A stretch of DNA of 64,000 bases from Liopterus haemorrhoidalis (GCA_963971575.1 OZ020611.1:202726419-202790418); one strand, 5' to 3'. Counted from the stretch's first letter, positions 9,985-21,951 are shown. The notes: generated from the sequence alone by a model not told the origin. Numbers and translations are program-made.

Positions 9985-11200
9985 ATCAGGTACAGAAATT
10001 GAAGAGGTAAAAAGTATGAAGTATCTCGGATATGTTCTAACGAGGAACAACAGAGCAGAGCAGCATGTTAGAGAAAGGGTGAAGAAAGCAAGAATGGTTA
10101 TAGGGAAGCTATGGAGCATAGGAGAGAAGAGGTTTGACGACGATATCAGGTGGAGGATGAAATTGTTTGACGGGATAGTGAAGAGTATCCTCATGTACGG
10201 AGTAGAGATCTGGGGATGGAAAGAATGGGAGATAGTAGAAAGGGTACAAGAGGGATACATGAGATGGATTATGGGATTAGACAGAACGGCACCAGGATAT
10301 ATAGTGAGAGAGGAAATGAAGAAGGAAAAGCTGAGAGTGGGAGCCGGGGCGAGGGCGGCGAAGTATGAGGAGAAAATCAGAAGGGACGAAAGAAGGAAGA
10401 TGTTAAGAGAATGCTGGGAAGAAAGAATGAAGGAAGAACAAAAGGGTAAACTGTCGGAATGGGGAGAAACAACGAAAGAGTACTATTCGAGATGTGGGAT
10501 GGACATAGTAGAAGAATTGAGGTGGAGAGACAAGGAGATACAGGAGCAGGAAAGAACAGTAAGAATAGACAATTCAAGGAATAGTGAACTAGTGAAAAGG
10601 TATAGAGAGATAACGACGGTACGAATACCTAAATATTTGAAAGGAAGGAGAGGAAAGGCAGGGGGCAGAGTTAGAAGGATTGCCAGATTAAGATGTGGAA
10701 ATGAAGAACGGAGTAATAGGTATTGGGCAAAACCAGAGGGTAGGCTATGCAGAATGTGTAGGGAGGAGGAAGAATTCCTGGAACACCTAACAAAAAGATG
10801 TGGAAAGATGACAAAATGGGAGGGAGAGATAAAGGAGCTGTTGAGTGAAGAAGGAAAGGGAGAAAGGTGGGTGAGAGTACTCGAGGAAAGAAGGAAGGAA
10901 TGCGAGAGGTAAGACAGAACTGAGAACAGGAAGGGAGAGGCAAAGGAAGAGGAAAGAAAAGAGGGAAGAGAAGCGAAGAAAGAGGGGAAGAAGAATTGGA
11001 GTCAAGAAGGAAGGAGACCGGAGACAGAAGCCGAAAAGAGAATAGGAAGAAAGAGGGGAACACCGGAGGAAGAATGTAGAAGAAGAAGAAGAAGAAAGAA
11101 AGTCATAAAATGTATTATTTTATTATTATTATGATTATTTTTTCAATGTACTGGTTAAAACCCTAAACGCCGCAAGGCCTAGGGTAAATAAAGAATTATA
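9985..11200 (+). mobile_element. 5'-truncated non-LTR retrotransposon (LINE-D copy 1)
   Basis: A perfect 14-bp target duplication TATTCTTTATTGAA brackets it (9971-9984 and 11201-11214), the mark of target-primed reverse transcription. It holds the 3' part of the reverse-transcriptase ORF, a purine-rich stretch with (GAA)n near 11080, and a short 3' UTR with CCCTAAACGCCGCAAGGCC. A related, older copy lies at 29377-30659. The intact frame and exact duplication indicate a fairly recent insertion. Confidence 0.9.
9986..10912 (+). CDS. C-terminal part of a LINE reverse transcriptase (open, no real start)
   Basis: About 309 codons are open up to TAA-free end TAA/TGA region at 10912. The first in-frame start-like codon (TTG) lies in the target duplication, so the reading frame is simply what 5' truncation left. 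Early residues (EVKSMKYLGYVLTRNN) match the thumb/connection region after the YxDD box, followed by SILMYGVEIWGWKEWE and the basic, Glu/Lys-rich C-terminal domain. Near the end CRMCREEEEFLEHLTKRC forms a CCHC finger as in R1/jockey-like elements. The finger, transposon family and order of blocks are recognised from known insect non-LTR retrotransposons. The palm with catalytic Asp residues is missing, so no activity is expected. Confidence 0.85.
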   Translation, partial: SGTEIEEVKSMKYLGYVLTRNNRAEQHVRERVKKARMVIGKLWSIGEKRFDDDIRWRMKLFDGIVKSILMYGVEIWGWKEWEIVERVQEGYMRWIMGLDRTAPGYIVREEMKKEKLRVGAGARAAKYEEKIRRDERRKMLRECWEERMKEEQKGKLSEWGETTKEYYSRCGMDIVEELRWRDKEIQEQERTVRIDNSRNSELVKRYREITTVRIPKYLKGRRGKAGGRVRRIARLRCGNEERSNRYWAKPEGRLCRMCREEEEFLEHLTKRCGKMTKWEGEIKELLSEEGKGERWVRVLEERRKECER

Positions 11201-11362
11201 TATTCTTTATTGAATTAAAATATTGATAGAATATAATATTGATAGAATAATTATTTTCATATATTTTTTTATATCCCTAGACATTTCCGATGTGCGTAGT
11301 TTTGTATAGAAAGATTCAAATAATACGACAAAGAAATCGACATGTTTGTTTATAGTTTAGAA

Positions 11363-11646
11363 CAGGGATTGGCAGCCATCGGCCCGTGGGACGAATGCGG
11401 CTCAGCGAACGATTTTATGCGGCCCACCAATAAGCAAATATAATATTTATTTTTCTTATCAAGCGAAGCCAAACCATTATTGCATTTTACTTTAGGTGGC
11501 TTAGACACTAGGCGTATTTATGACGACGTAAATACTTGTAAACCGGCGTAAAGAAGAATTTAAGATCGTAAAAAATAAAAGTATGGCCCGCGGAACAATT
11601 TGTTACTGTACGCGGCCCGCGTCCTAAAAAAGGTTGCCAACCTCTA
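11363..11646. mobile_element. hAT MITE
   Basis: Left end CAGGGATTGGCAGCC, right end GGTTGCCAACCTCTA, inverted relative to each other. Perfect 8-bp duplication GTTTAGAA (11355-11362 and 11647-11654). GGCCCGTGG/GCGGCCCGCG subterminal motifs match a common hAT MITE pattern. 284 bp, non-coding. Confidence 0.85.
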
Positions 11647-11654
11647 GTTTAGAA

Positions 11655-12320
11655 CCTTCGTCGTAAAATACTATACTTAATGATAAGGGATTGCCACTTG
11701 GTACACATGTTCTTTACGAAAATTAAATCATTTTTACCTACAGCATTTATATTGACAACCTCAGCAGATTCCAGATGGCGGCAAAAATATAATGCCAAAT
11801 ACAATAACTATTAGCAATTTTCACACTAAAACAAAATAGCTATAAGCATTTGTAGAATGAAACTCTAGCTCTAATTTGCCGCCTCGCACATAAATATAGG
11901 TATGCGTCCAATAGTCTCCAAAATGACGTTTATAATACAATTTGTTTATTTACAAATACATATTTTTTTGCAATTAAAAATATCCTATTAGAAATAATTC
12001 GCTGCAAATTTTGATGTATTGATTGATATTAATTTTATTTCAGATTGTTAGTTTTGTATAAGAAACTTACGAGAACTATACGTTTGTGTCTCCCCTTAAA
12101 TTATTATAGAATATCAAATGAAAGCTCTTGATGAATGGGAAACAATAAAAAAATGCAACTAAAATTAAATTATACACGATTTTGGTAAAATATTTCTAAA
12201 ACTAGGGGCCTCAGCCCGGCTACGCCGGTCTTCTCCCCTACGTTGTTGAAACTCGTCGCTTCGCGACTCGTTTTAATATAATTTTGTCGCACTTGTTGAT
12301 TATAAAACTCGTCGCTCATC
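11655..12320. other. Intergenic DNA with a small DR1-like fragment
   Basis: Around 12085-12190 the sequence matches reversed DR1 internal blocks (TATCAAATGAAAGCTCTTG, then ATTTTGGTAAAAT). A GC-richer patch at 12207-12310 contains GTCGCTTCGCGAC, a short palindrome. Nothing else was recognised. Confidence 0.4.
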
Positions 12321-13245
12321 TTTTTTTAACACTATTTTATGGAAATTCCCCCTGTCTTAAGTTTTATCGTTAATTCACCTTAAATACTTAATTAGTTTTC
12401 TTCTATCAAGAAATACGTTCAAAATGTGAAATCTCGTCCCATTTTAAAATGACAGCTGTCACCTTCTGAAATCTTGTAAGCATATTTCCAATAATGGCCC
12501 TGATTCTTTGAAAAATGTTTTCTGATGCCTCAAAATATTATCTCGCACGTCAAATAAGCTATCTTGAACCATTATCACCACTTAACACTTTGATTAACCC
12601 TGAAATTTTTAATATCTATAAATCTTTTTTTAACACTATTTTATGGAAATTCGCCCTGCAAATGTCTTAAACTTTATCGTTAATTCACCTTAAATCCTTA
12701 ATTAGTATTCTTCTGTCAAGAAACACGTTCAAAATGTGAAATCTCCTCCCATTTTAAAATGCAAAAAATTTGACAGCTGTCACCTTCTGAAATCTTGTAA
12801 GCATATTTCCAATAATGGCCCAGATTCTTTGAAAAATGTTTTCTGATGTCTCAAAATATTATCTCGCACGTCAAATAAGCTATCTTGAACCATTATCACC
12901 ACTTAACACTTTGATTAACCCTGAAATTTTTAATATCTATAAATCTTTTTTTAACACTATTTTATGGAAATTCGCCCTGCAAATGTCTTAAACTTTATCG
13001 TTAATTCACCTTAAATCCTTAATTAGTATTCTTCTGTCAAGAAACACGTTCAAAATGTGAAATCTCGTCCCATTTTAAAATGCAAAAAAATTGACAGCTG
13101 TCTCCTTTTGAGCATATTTTTACCTCAAATTGCTCAAATAATGGACCAGATTCTTTGAAAAATGTTTTCTGATACCTCAAAATATTATCTCGCACGTCCA
13201 AAAAGCTATCCTGAACCATTATTACCATTTAACACTTTGATTCTC
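12321..13245. repeat. Three tandem ~300-320-bp units
   Basis: Each unit starts TTTTTTTAACACTATTTTATG at 12321, 12625 and 12946 and runs to CACTTAACACTTTGATT. Spacing is 304 then 321 bp; the second and third units carry small insertions (GCAAATG, GCAAAAAATT). Sequence identity is high over the whole unit. Short open frames on either strand are not conserved in a way that suggests coding. It could be a young satellite seed or a local duplication. Confidence 0.85.
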
Positions 13246-13669
13246 GCCGTAGATATCCTGGACCGGCCGTCTTGTGTTAAGAATATTTTTGAATTATCGT
13301 CTGATAAAACCTGTCCGTGCCGATCAATGGTGACTTTGATTCGACACGGATTCGAGGAAAAAATGCATGATTTTTATCAATAAAAATTAGTCAGTACCCC
13401 CTGTCGAAATAAAATTAAGCGTAAGCACTAAAAAAATATCATCCGGATAAGACGGCGGTTCATTTTCCTCTCTCCGCGTTACCGGAAAAATGAAGATACA
13501 CCAGAAGTTGAATAGAACATACATACCACTTTGTACAATATAATAGTAGATATTCTGTCCACCATTCAATAACCCAAAGTAATATTAACATTTAGCAGAT
13601 TTTTTTGCAGAACATTTAGCAGAAGGGCGGGGTAACACATAGCAGAAGGAAGCAATATTTTTATCTGCC
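13246..13669. other. Intergenic DNA, nothing recognised
   Basis: Unique in the window; no repeats or recognisable coding. Confidence 0.3.
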
Positions 13670-13722
13670 ATTTTTAGGGTTTTGTAGGTATGACCAAAAA
13701 ACCCTTATACCGTCATTTTTTC

Positions 13723-13764
<42 letters not shown>

Positions 13765-14754
13765 TCGGTAAAAATTGTAGCCAAACGGCTAAACTTAGAG
13801 AGTTGAAATATGGCATGCTTATACAACTCTTTGACCCGCACATAGGAAAAATACTAAAACATCTAAAAAACATATCCCCCTAAAAATATAAACAAATATA
13901 AGCTCATCGAAAAAAAAAAAATATTTTTTTACAATTCTGTGTAGGGTATCAAATGAAAGCCTTTGGTACGTGGATTAACGATAAAAAATTTATTTTTGCA
14001 AAATAAATTATTTTGAGGCGATTTTTGCCAAAATTGTGCAAAAAAAAATTTTGTCCCACACCCTGTAGCCTAGATGGTTTAAACTAAAAATCTGAAAAAA
14101 ATCTCAGTAATGTACATTGGTGTGAACCGGAATAGTACAACAGGAATTTTTGATCAGATTATGTTTTCGGAAAATAACGCATTTTTTGTGTTTTTAAGTA
14201 AAATATGTAATATATTTAAACCGCTATTTAACAAAACAATCGAATGATCCTGTATAGCACAGTGGTAACGTTGTTGCTTAGTGAGCAACTCTGTTCGAAT
14301 CCCGTCAATTTTTATATTTTCAGTTTTTTTTCAGTTTCGAACTCTGTTCGAATCCCGTCAATTTTTATTTTTTCAGTTTTTTTTTTGCATTTTTATTTTG
14401 TTTAAATTATTTTGTAAAAATTCTAGTTCTATTTTGGTAAATGTTGCATTTAATTTTTAAAAGCGTAAATTTAATAACCAGTGGGAAGTGTTGAAATTAT
14501 AATTTAATTCTATATTTAAAGGTATCAGAGGGCGAAGCTTATGATTTAAGCAACCAATGGAAGCTATAGGCGCAATTTTCAAAATCTTAATGAACCTTGC
14601 TATATAAAAAAAAAACTGCACATATTTAGAAACTTATTTTGAAAAAATATTTTGACATAAAATTTGTTTTGGCATCTCAAATAATCATCACACAGTTAAT
14701 AAATACCTGCGAAACCCTGAAATGTGTGAAAATTCACACTTCACATCAATTTTT
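13670..14754 (-). repeat. DR1 dispersed repeat, copy 2 (full length)
   Basis: On this strand it is reversed: terminal repeat AGGGTTTTGTAGGTAT at 13676-13691, (TCTG)n at 13724-13763, the conserved internal blocks, a tRNA-like segment at 14245-14309, and the partner terminal repeat ATACCTGCGAAACCCT at 14703-14718. The hairpin end GTGTGAAAATTCACAC follows at about 14724-14739. Distance between the terminal repeats is about 1.04 kb. No coding potential. The class is unknown. Confidence 0.85.
14245..14309 (+). other. tRNA-like segment within DR1 copy 2
   Basis: GTATAGCACAGTGGTAACG fits a polymerase III A box and CTGTTCGAATCCCGTCA a B box, with GTTGCTTAGTGAGCAAC forming an anticodon-arm-like hairpin. 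The stretch CTCTGTTCGAATCCCGTCAA is repeated once more at 14341-14360. It lacks a proper acceptor stem and is read here as a tRNA-derived module rather than a gene. Confidence 0.65.
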
Positions 14755-16024
14755 AAATTAAATTAAATTTATTCAGTTTTATTGAACAATGCTTAACAAC
14801 TTCAAATATTTAAAATCAATACTCGTTTACCATCCAAATAGTTAAAATCCAACTGACGTGTCAAAAATATTCAACGAGAAAATTTTATTTAGAAAAAATT
14901 CAATAAAAAATTCTTTTGAATCCACAAAAATTCAAGAAGAGCTTAAAGGTCATGCAGTGCTGCATGGAAAATATTTTAATTTATTAATACTATCTACAAA
15001 CTTTTAAAATTTGAAGAAATTATAAGTTTACCTGCATATCCCAACAGTATAAACGAAATGCAAAAAGGTATATAAAGCAAATCATTACCTTGGCAGTGTA
15101 ATAACAGCTATTTGTCAGCCAATTACAGGTATAGATTTTTGTGCCAAAAATTAAACGCTCCTCCTAGTTTAAAAATAGACTATAATAGACAAACTACGAG
15201 GGTAGAGATATCAAATTTAAGCTGACCATGCGGCGGCCTGACCGAAGTTATATTTGTTCAGGCCGGTAACTTTTGGACCTTATTACTTAACTACAATTAA
15301 TACGCGAGTCATCCCTCCAAATAGACCAAATATCTTTCTTTATAAATTTATTTATTCATTGGGGTTTAAAATAATTAAAATAATAGTTTTTTATTTAACA
15401 AACATATAATGAATAGACTTTCTTTTGACAAAAGGGCAAGCAATATTAAATCAGAGAAAAACACAAAAATTTTGTGCAAGTGGAAATGCAATTTTCCCTA
15501 TGTAATATTCTCTCCTCCAAAAGGCATGCTGTATGAAATCGGAGACCAAAAATGTCATGAGCTCCCGGTCTAGAAGGCTATTACACTAGGATGAAGTTTA
15601 CCACCTGAGCCGTATGCGAGATAGCCATTATATGCGATACAATATGTAGATGATGTCATGCAGACCGAACCATTAGCTGATTGTAACAAAAAGGTTTAAA
15701 ATATATTTATTTATTGTTTTATTTATTCTAACTTATAAATAATATTCTAGTTATAAAAACTGGTGTGAATTTTCACATATTTCAGGGTTTTGTATGCATT
15801 TCATAAGTTTAAGAAGAATTAAGAATACATAGTACAGGATGTTCAGGAATATTTGTTTCACATCAAAATCAGTACTTTTTGGTAATCACTTTTATTCCTT
15901 ATTTGAGTAGGTACTAAGAGCTTCCATTGAATTTTTTTTAACAAAATTTAAATTATTTACCAAAAATCCCAGCGTTTTTTCTGCATTAGCTTCGTATTCA
16001 AGTCTTCATTAGATTAATAAGAAA
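14755..16024. other. AT-rich DNA with a DR1-like end fragment
   Basis: A stretch from about 15765 (GGTGTGAATTTTCACATATT then TCAGGGTTTTGTATG) to about 15990 matches the hairpin end of DR1 plus a block (CTTTTATTCCTTATTTGAG) shared with 31440-31490. The remainder shows nothing recognisable. Confidence 0.4.
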
Positions 16025-16026
16025 TA

Positions 16027-16626
16027 CAATGGAACCCCGCCATTCGTCCCCCTCTCTACTCGTACAACTCGATATTCGTCCTTATTCAACTAAAATTCAA
16101 CTCGTTATTCGTACGCTTGCCCGCTATTCGGACAGCGTGCGGTCGGCGCCACGCGATAATGTTATTGACCATTTTAGAAAAATTCTGAAAAATCGTCAAA
16201 GGCAGAACATTGGACAGGTTTTTAGAGAAATAATCCCAAGATTCTTCTAGTGCAAAAAGACTGAAAAAAGAAATAACACTAGAAAGAGAGGAAACATCTG
16301 AAGGGATGTTACCTGATGTTTTTATGTAAAGTGACTCCAATTCCAAACAGTAACTTAAACATCCCTCTTCCTCCTCTCCATATTCTACTTACGCCATCAG
16401 CTCACCAAAGTACAAAAGTGCAGTTAAATTTTTATTTATGTATTTCATGTACAGTACTGTATATTTATTGTTTTTAAAGGTTTAAATAAACGATCATCTA
16501 TGGATTTAGAACTGATTAATCCAATTTACATCATATATTATGTGAAAAAATGATTCGTCATTCGTACAAATCGCCATTCGAACTACCTTCTGGAACGAAT
16601 TGTGTACGAATGGCGGGCTTCCACTG
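16027..16626. mobile_element. Pogo/Tigger-like element with coding remnant
   Basis: It is flanked by TA (16025-16026, 16627-16628) and has inverted ends CAATGGAACCCCGCCATTCG and the complement of CAGTGGAAGCCCGCCATTCG. Length is exactly 600 bp. On the plus strand at about 16160-16320 frame-shifted text reads NVIDHFRKILKNRQRQ, then AKRLKKEITLEREETSEGML, similar in style to the C-terminal tail of pogo-like transposases. The DDE domain is absent, so it is a deletion derivative. Confidence 0.75.
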
Positions 16627-16884
16627 TATATTGATAAATGGTTTAATTTTTTTCAACTTTATAAAATATAGTAAAGAGTATAATAGAATAATCCTATTAT
16701 AATAAAATAACTGAACAATACTCACTACGCTCTTCAGTGTAGAGTGTAGTGTGGTGTTCATATGCGTAGTCTACAACAGTTCTTAGCTGTTAAACATGTT
16801 TTATTATATTTTAATTTAAAAAAAAAAAGAAACGAACACATCTTAGCCGTAAATAGAAAGCCAAATATTATTGGCCATAACTAA

Positions 16885-17589
16885 GCTATGAATTAAAAAA
16901 TAATTAATTTTGTCAAAAACTACAATAATTTTCAAAAACGTAAACTGATAAAAAAGTTCCACTCGTACGTTTCCGGTTCAGATCAATGTACATTTCCGAT
17001 AATTTTTTCAGATTTTTAATTTAACCCCTTCGGGTAAAAGGGTGCGGAATAAGAACGTTTTTAGCACATTTTTGGCTAAAATCGTGTTAAAAGAAACGAA
17101 TTTAAAAAAACTGATTTTAGATCCTTAATCTACGTCTTAAGATATACGTCTTAAGATATAAAAACATCGCTATTTTACTATAGAAATTTTTTTCAGATTT
17201 TTAGATCAACCCCTCTGGGAGATACGGTGAGGGACAAAAATTTCTGTACATATATGGCAAAAATCCAGTAAAAAAAGGATTTTTAAAAAATATAAATTTA
17301 CTTGTTGATCTACGCATTAAGTGGTTTCATTTGATAGGCCACTCAAATTTTAAAAATATATATTTTTTTTATTAAATACATATTTGTTTACATTTATTTT
17401 GGAATGTGTTTTTTTGAACTCTCAGTATCTTTCCTATATACGGGTCAAGGAGTTGTATAAGCATGCCAAATTTCAACTGTCTATGTTAAGCCGTTTGGCT
17501 AAAATTTCTGCCGTACAGACAGACAGACAAACACATGAGTGACGTTATAAGGATTTTTTGAGGGTCATACCTACAAAAGCCTAAAAATG
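16885..17589 (+). repeat. DR1 repeat, divergent subfamily b, copy 3
   Basis: It contains two successive versions of the block that precedes the microsatellite (TTTTTTCAGATTTTTA at 17003 and 17190). It then has GCATGCCAAATTTCAACTG, GCCGTTTGGC, a short CAGACAGACAGAC and the subfamily-b signature CACATGAGTGACGTTATAAG. It ends CATACCTACAAAAGCCTAAA. No hairpin end. Confidence 0.7.
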
Positions 17590-18640
17590 GGCTGTGTGAG
17601 GCAATTTTTAACTATCTAACTTACTAAAAAATTTAACAAAACACTTAGGACAGAATAAACTTTCCACAGGCCAAAGAATTTTTCAAATTTTTTGGGTTTT
17701 TTACCGGTTCGGTAATTTCTTAGATAGATTACAGATGAATTCATTTCAATCATCGTACTGAAAAAAAATTAGGTTGGCGAGGTGATGCGCCACAAAACTT
17801 ACATTAGGACGCCTTCTATGTCAGCGGTGTTCATGCTCTTCATAGTCTAGAAACTGTGTAAACTATATCAAATAATACCAAACCTAGATTTTAGGTTTCA
17901 TTTGCATTTAAAATATACTAAAATCACACGCCCTTAAGAATATCCTGAAAGCTCCTGGAAAAGAGAACCATTTTGAACATCGCATCACTAATTTAATACT
18001 AAAAAAAGTTGTCGTGCTCAAAGATAAGTTCATGAGCTGTTAGTAACAAGAAGTACAACGTAATTTACTTTATTAGCAAGCTGTTGAAACTTGCTATTTA
18101 GAATTAATTTTCATATATTATTCACAGTCGGATTTCGTGAGCTCCAGATCGTCTAGCCGTGATATAAATACCTGTGTTATGTGTAGTCTGGCTCGGGCTG
18201 TGTTTTACACGTAAGATTATATGATAAAGCATTTCTGAAAGTTGAAATATCACCATGCATGTCTGCTTTATTACTTATTCTGAAATGAAGTGATATCTTT
18301 TACCATTCTCACTACCGCTTCTATAATCCTTAGTCAGTCTAGACATCCTCCAGGATTTTCTGCTCTGGAGGATATCTAAAAGCGGACTGGGACTGTCAAG
18401 CCAGTCCTCTTTAGTACCGGGCTTGCCCAGCGCCGTTCAATGGCCTCTAAATTTGTCTGGCATTATGTCTTCTTTTTTTCAACACCCGAATCTATATCAT
18501 TTTACATATTTTTTTTGCATATGTTGTAACATTTCAAAGTTAAGTCGAAATTTTTGTCACTTATTCCATTTTTGTGCTGTGTTGAGTCAGCGAAAAATTA
18601 AATAATTTCGGCAAAACCTGTCAATGAAAGGAAAGATGCA
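17590..18640. other. Intergenic DNA, nothing recognised
   Basis: A 9-bp perfect stem (ATCCTCCAG/CTGGAGGAT, about 18345-18373) is the only structured element noticed. Confidence 0.3.
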
Positions 18641-20255
18641 CAAACCAAATATAGTTGAAGAGTTACTATTGATAGAAGAGTAAAACCAGAAATAAGTGAT
18701 GACAAACGTCAATATATGAATACATTAGCTCAACAAGCTGAAGACACGGCAGCCTCTAACATGAAAGACCTTTATGATATTACGCGAAGTATTGCCAACA
18801 CCTTATTGTATAAAAATAGTGTGCTGTTGTTTACTGTAGGAACAACTTTAAAGATGGGGAGCACATTTTATAGAGATTCTATACTTACAGCATTGTAATT
18901 TAGAACCAATAGTACAAATAGAGATATGTCCTCGTCCAATCCGAACCTCTTCTCCATCTAAGAGAAAAATTATTGACGCCATCAATAGTTCGAAGAACAA
19001 CAAGGCTGCTTGTTGTGATAATATATCAGCTGAGGTTCTGAAAATAGATGTCAACTTGTTTGCTGAGTTTCTCCATCCACTCTTCATCAATTTATAGGAA
19101 CAAGAGTCATTTCCTTCGGATAGGCAAGAAAGCAGTGTAGTAAAAATTGATAAAAAAGGGACTTGATGAACTGCAATAATTGGCGTGGCATTAACATCTT
19201 TTGCACAATAAGGAAGACTTTTTGCCAGAAAATCCTTGAGATAATGGTCACAGCTATTGACAAGAAATTTCGACTCAAACAGGCCGGTTTTAGATCATGC
19301 AGGTCATGCATTGATCAAATTAATATCCTCGGGATAAATCAGCGAACAGGCTGTCGAGAACCGTTCCCCCTTGTATCTCCTTTTCGTTGACTATGAAAAA
19401 GCATTTGACTCAGTCGATAGAGAATGCATTTGGGCCAAAATGCAATATATTGGAGTGCCTGACAAAATAACATCCCTTATTAGAAACAGCTACAATGACT
19501 TCTCACGTAAAGTTCTACACAATTGTAGCTTATCAGCATCCTTTCCAACCATTAAAGGTGTTAGACAAGGTTGTGTGATATCACTTCTTTTCTTGATAGT
19601 TTTAAACTCTGTTGCTAAAAGATCAACAGCCAACTAACCCAGACCAATCATTCTGAATCCGCTAACAACGGTCAGATTGAAGTCACTGGATTTTGCAAAC
19701 AATAAGTGCGAGCTGTCATACAATCATGGAGACATGCAGCAAAAACTGAACGACCTCGCGATATAATCTGTAAAAGCTGTATTCAGAATAAATAACTCCA
19801 AAAAGAAAGAAATGCGCATAAATACAGAAATCGACATACCTCTCTTGCTCGATAACCATCAAATCGAGCGTCTAAATGATTTCCAGTACCTGGGGAGTGT
19901 TTTGACTGTTGAGGGCAGCACTAAGATAGATTTAGAAAGTACATTTCACAAAGCAAAGGCCGTCTTAATCCAACTTAACAGTATATGGATTTCTGCGACC
20001 TATAGTACCCCTACGAAAACTACCATCTTTACAGCATGCGCAGCATCAGTGTTTCTGTACAACTGCTAGACTTGGCTCGTTACAGAAGCTATCAAGAAAA
20101 AAGTGCGAGTATTTGTAAATCGATCTCTGGCCAATAAATGAAGAATCCTTCTCATTTATTGGCCAAGTAGAATAACAAACGAAGAATTGGGGGAACGAAC
20201 TGGCCAAATTGATATTAATTTTCAAATAAAAAGAAGAAAGTATGGTTGGTTAGAG

Positions 20256-21895
20256 CAGCGTTTCTCAACCTTTTTTCCACGCGACCCAACATATTTCTTT
20301 GAAGTCATACTGCTTATAAAATAAAGAATTATAAATAATTGTTTATTTTATAATTCTTAATATAAAATCAAAAAATATCAACTTGATAGAACTTATAATT
20401 TTTAATTTAAAAATTGAAACCCTTTTGTTAAGTGCCGAAAAAGTGTTTTCTTATCAAGTAAGATATTTCTGTACTAAATGCAACCAAAAATTATAAAAAT
20501 AGATTATCTAGAATTTTATTTAAGGTATGTACGTGAAATAAAAAAAAAAAGAAAAAACTATATTGACATATAGAAATAGTCCAAACCTTTAGGTGGAACT
20601 AAATGGAATTTTAATTTTTGTAAGTTGTCACAAGCTCACTTTTTCTGATTGAAGACGGTTTTTGCTAACCAAAATGATCAAAAACCTCATTTAACCAATA
20701 AAAATTAATAGGTGTCAAAACCTAGTTCTGCCTAAACCACAGAAATAGACTATATTAGTAGATATTATCTGTCTCATTTTGCAATACGTAACCAGCCCTG
20801 GTTACCTTGGTGACTGTTGTGGTGTAAATAGAATTTATGGAACCATGTTAACTTGTAAATCTGGCTTTTAAATTTTTTGTTAAGTTTCATTATATTGAAG
20901 ATATATTGACTCAAAAACTACATAGGTCAGGTACCAAACTGACATATCAAAATTGCGATTAATATGTCAAAATTGTGATTGACATGTCAAATATTTTGAA
21001 AGGTGCCATTTTAGAATTACCACCCTAAGATGATACTATAATTATGCAACATAAAAAATGAAGTTTCCCTCTTAGTTACGTATTACAAAATGAGAAATTA
21101 TAGTTCGATTCATTATTCTTTGAATTTACTATTGTCTCGTTTTGAATTTTTAACTTAATTTTGTTTTTTTTTTAATGTTTCGTTTATTTAAAAATATCTT
21201 TATTTAGAGTAATTGTGTTCGTTTCAGTTAAACTGCAGACGTTGTAATTTACTATCTCGACTCGTAGCTAACACGGTATAGTAGCCCTTTTTGTTACTTC
21301 GATTTATGTTATGTTTAGAAACGTTGCATTTTTTTATAACAGAGTTGAGATTAGTTCGTCGTTGTATTAAGATGTATTTTTTCAATTCAATATTTCGTGC
21401 GTATCACGTTAGTCGGTTGTACTAAACCTCTATTCAGATATAAACTCTCATAGTAATTAAATATAAATATATCTAGTGATTTTATCACATTTCAAAGTGT
21501 CTGTGTGTGCTCTTCAATTGCAAATGTTCTGTTGGCGTCATCCAGAATTTCCTCAGCGTCTGGGTATCCGGAAGACAGCTATCTACGAGAACCAAGGTTA
21601 GTAACATTTGTTTATTGAATAATCACATAGGACACTGTAGTCAAACGTCCGTCGAGACCGCGAAATTACAGTATAGTTCTGTGTGGTGTGCTAAATAAAA
21701 TTCCACATCAGTTGGTGGTTTGCCTAGAGCCCCTACAACTATAATGAATTATTATATTCTTATTAATATGAGTGTGTTTATTAAGCTATTTATTAATATT
21801 TAACCCGGCAGCTATTTTTTTATTTCTTGGACGCCTTCGCGACCCATTTAACGCGATTCAATATTGGGTCGCGACCCAAAGATTGAGAAACGCTG
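20256..21895. mobile_element. hAT-type element inserted in LINE-A
   Basis: Ends CAGCGTTTCTCAACCTTTTT and the complement of CAGCGTTTCTCAATCTTTGG, with subterminal GCGACCC repeats. Flanking 8-mers GGTTAGAG (20248-20255) and GGTTAAAT (21896-21903) agree at 6 of 8. The LINE reading resumes after it. 1,640 bp, no transposase recognised; it hosts M3 copy 3. Confidence 0.75.
20577..20753. repeat. Small inverted-repeat element, family M3, copy 3
   Basis: Left end TAGTCCAAACC...TTAGGTGGAACTA and right end TAGTTCTGCCTAAACC...ATAGACTA are inverted. The interior TTTTTGTAAGTTGTCA and CCAAAATGATCAAAAAC match the copies near the window start. Confidence 0.6.
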
Positions 21896-21951
21896 GGTTA
21901 AATCACACTCTTTGAAGAGCTCCTAGCGAAGAACGTCACTATGCACTAGCA

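Noticed and set aside
10377..11063. Ser/Leu/Pro-rich minus-strand frames opposite LINE-D
   Set aside because: They are the complement of the purine-rich LINE coding strand, which leaves the pyrimidine strand free of stops.
16029..16250. 73-codon frame as an independent gene
   Set aside because: It starts in the inverted end of the pogo-like element; only its later part resembles transposase tail.
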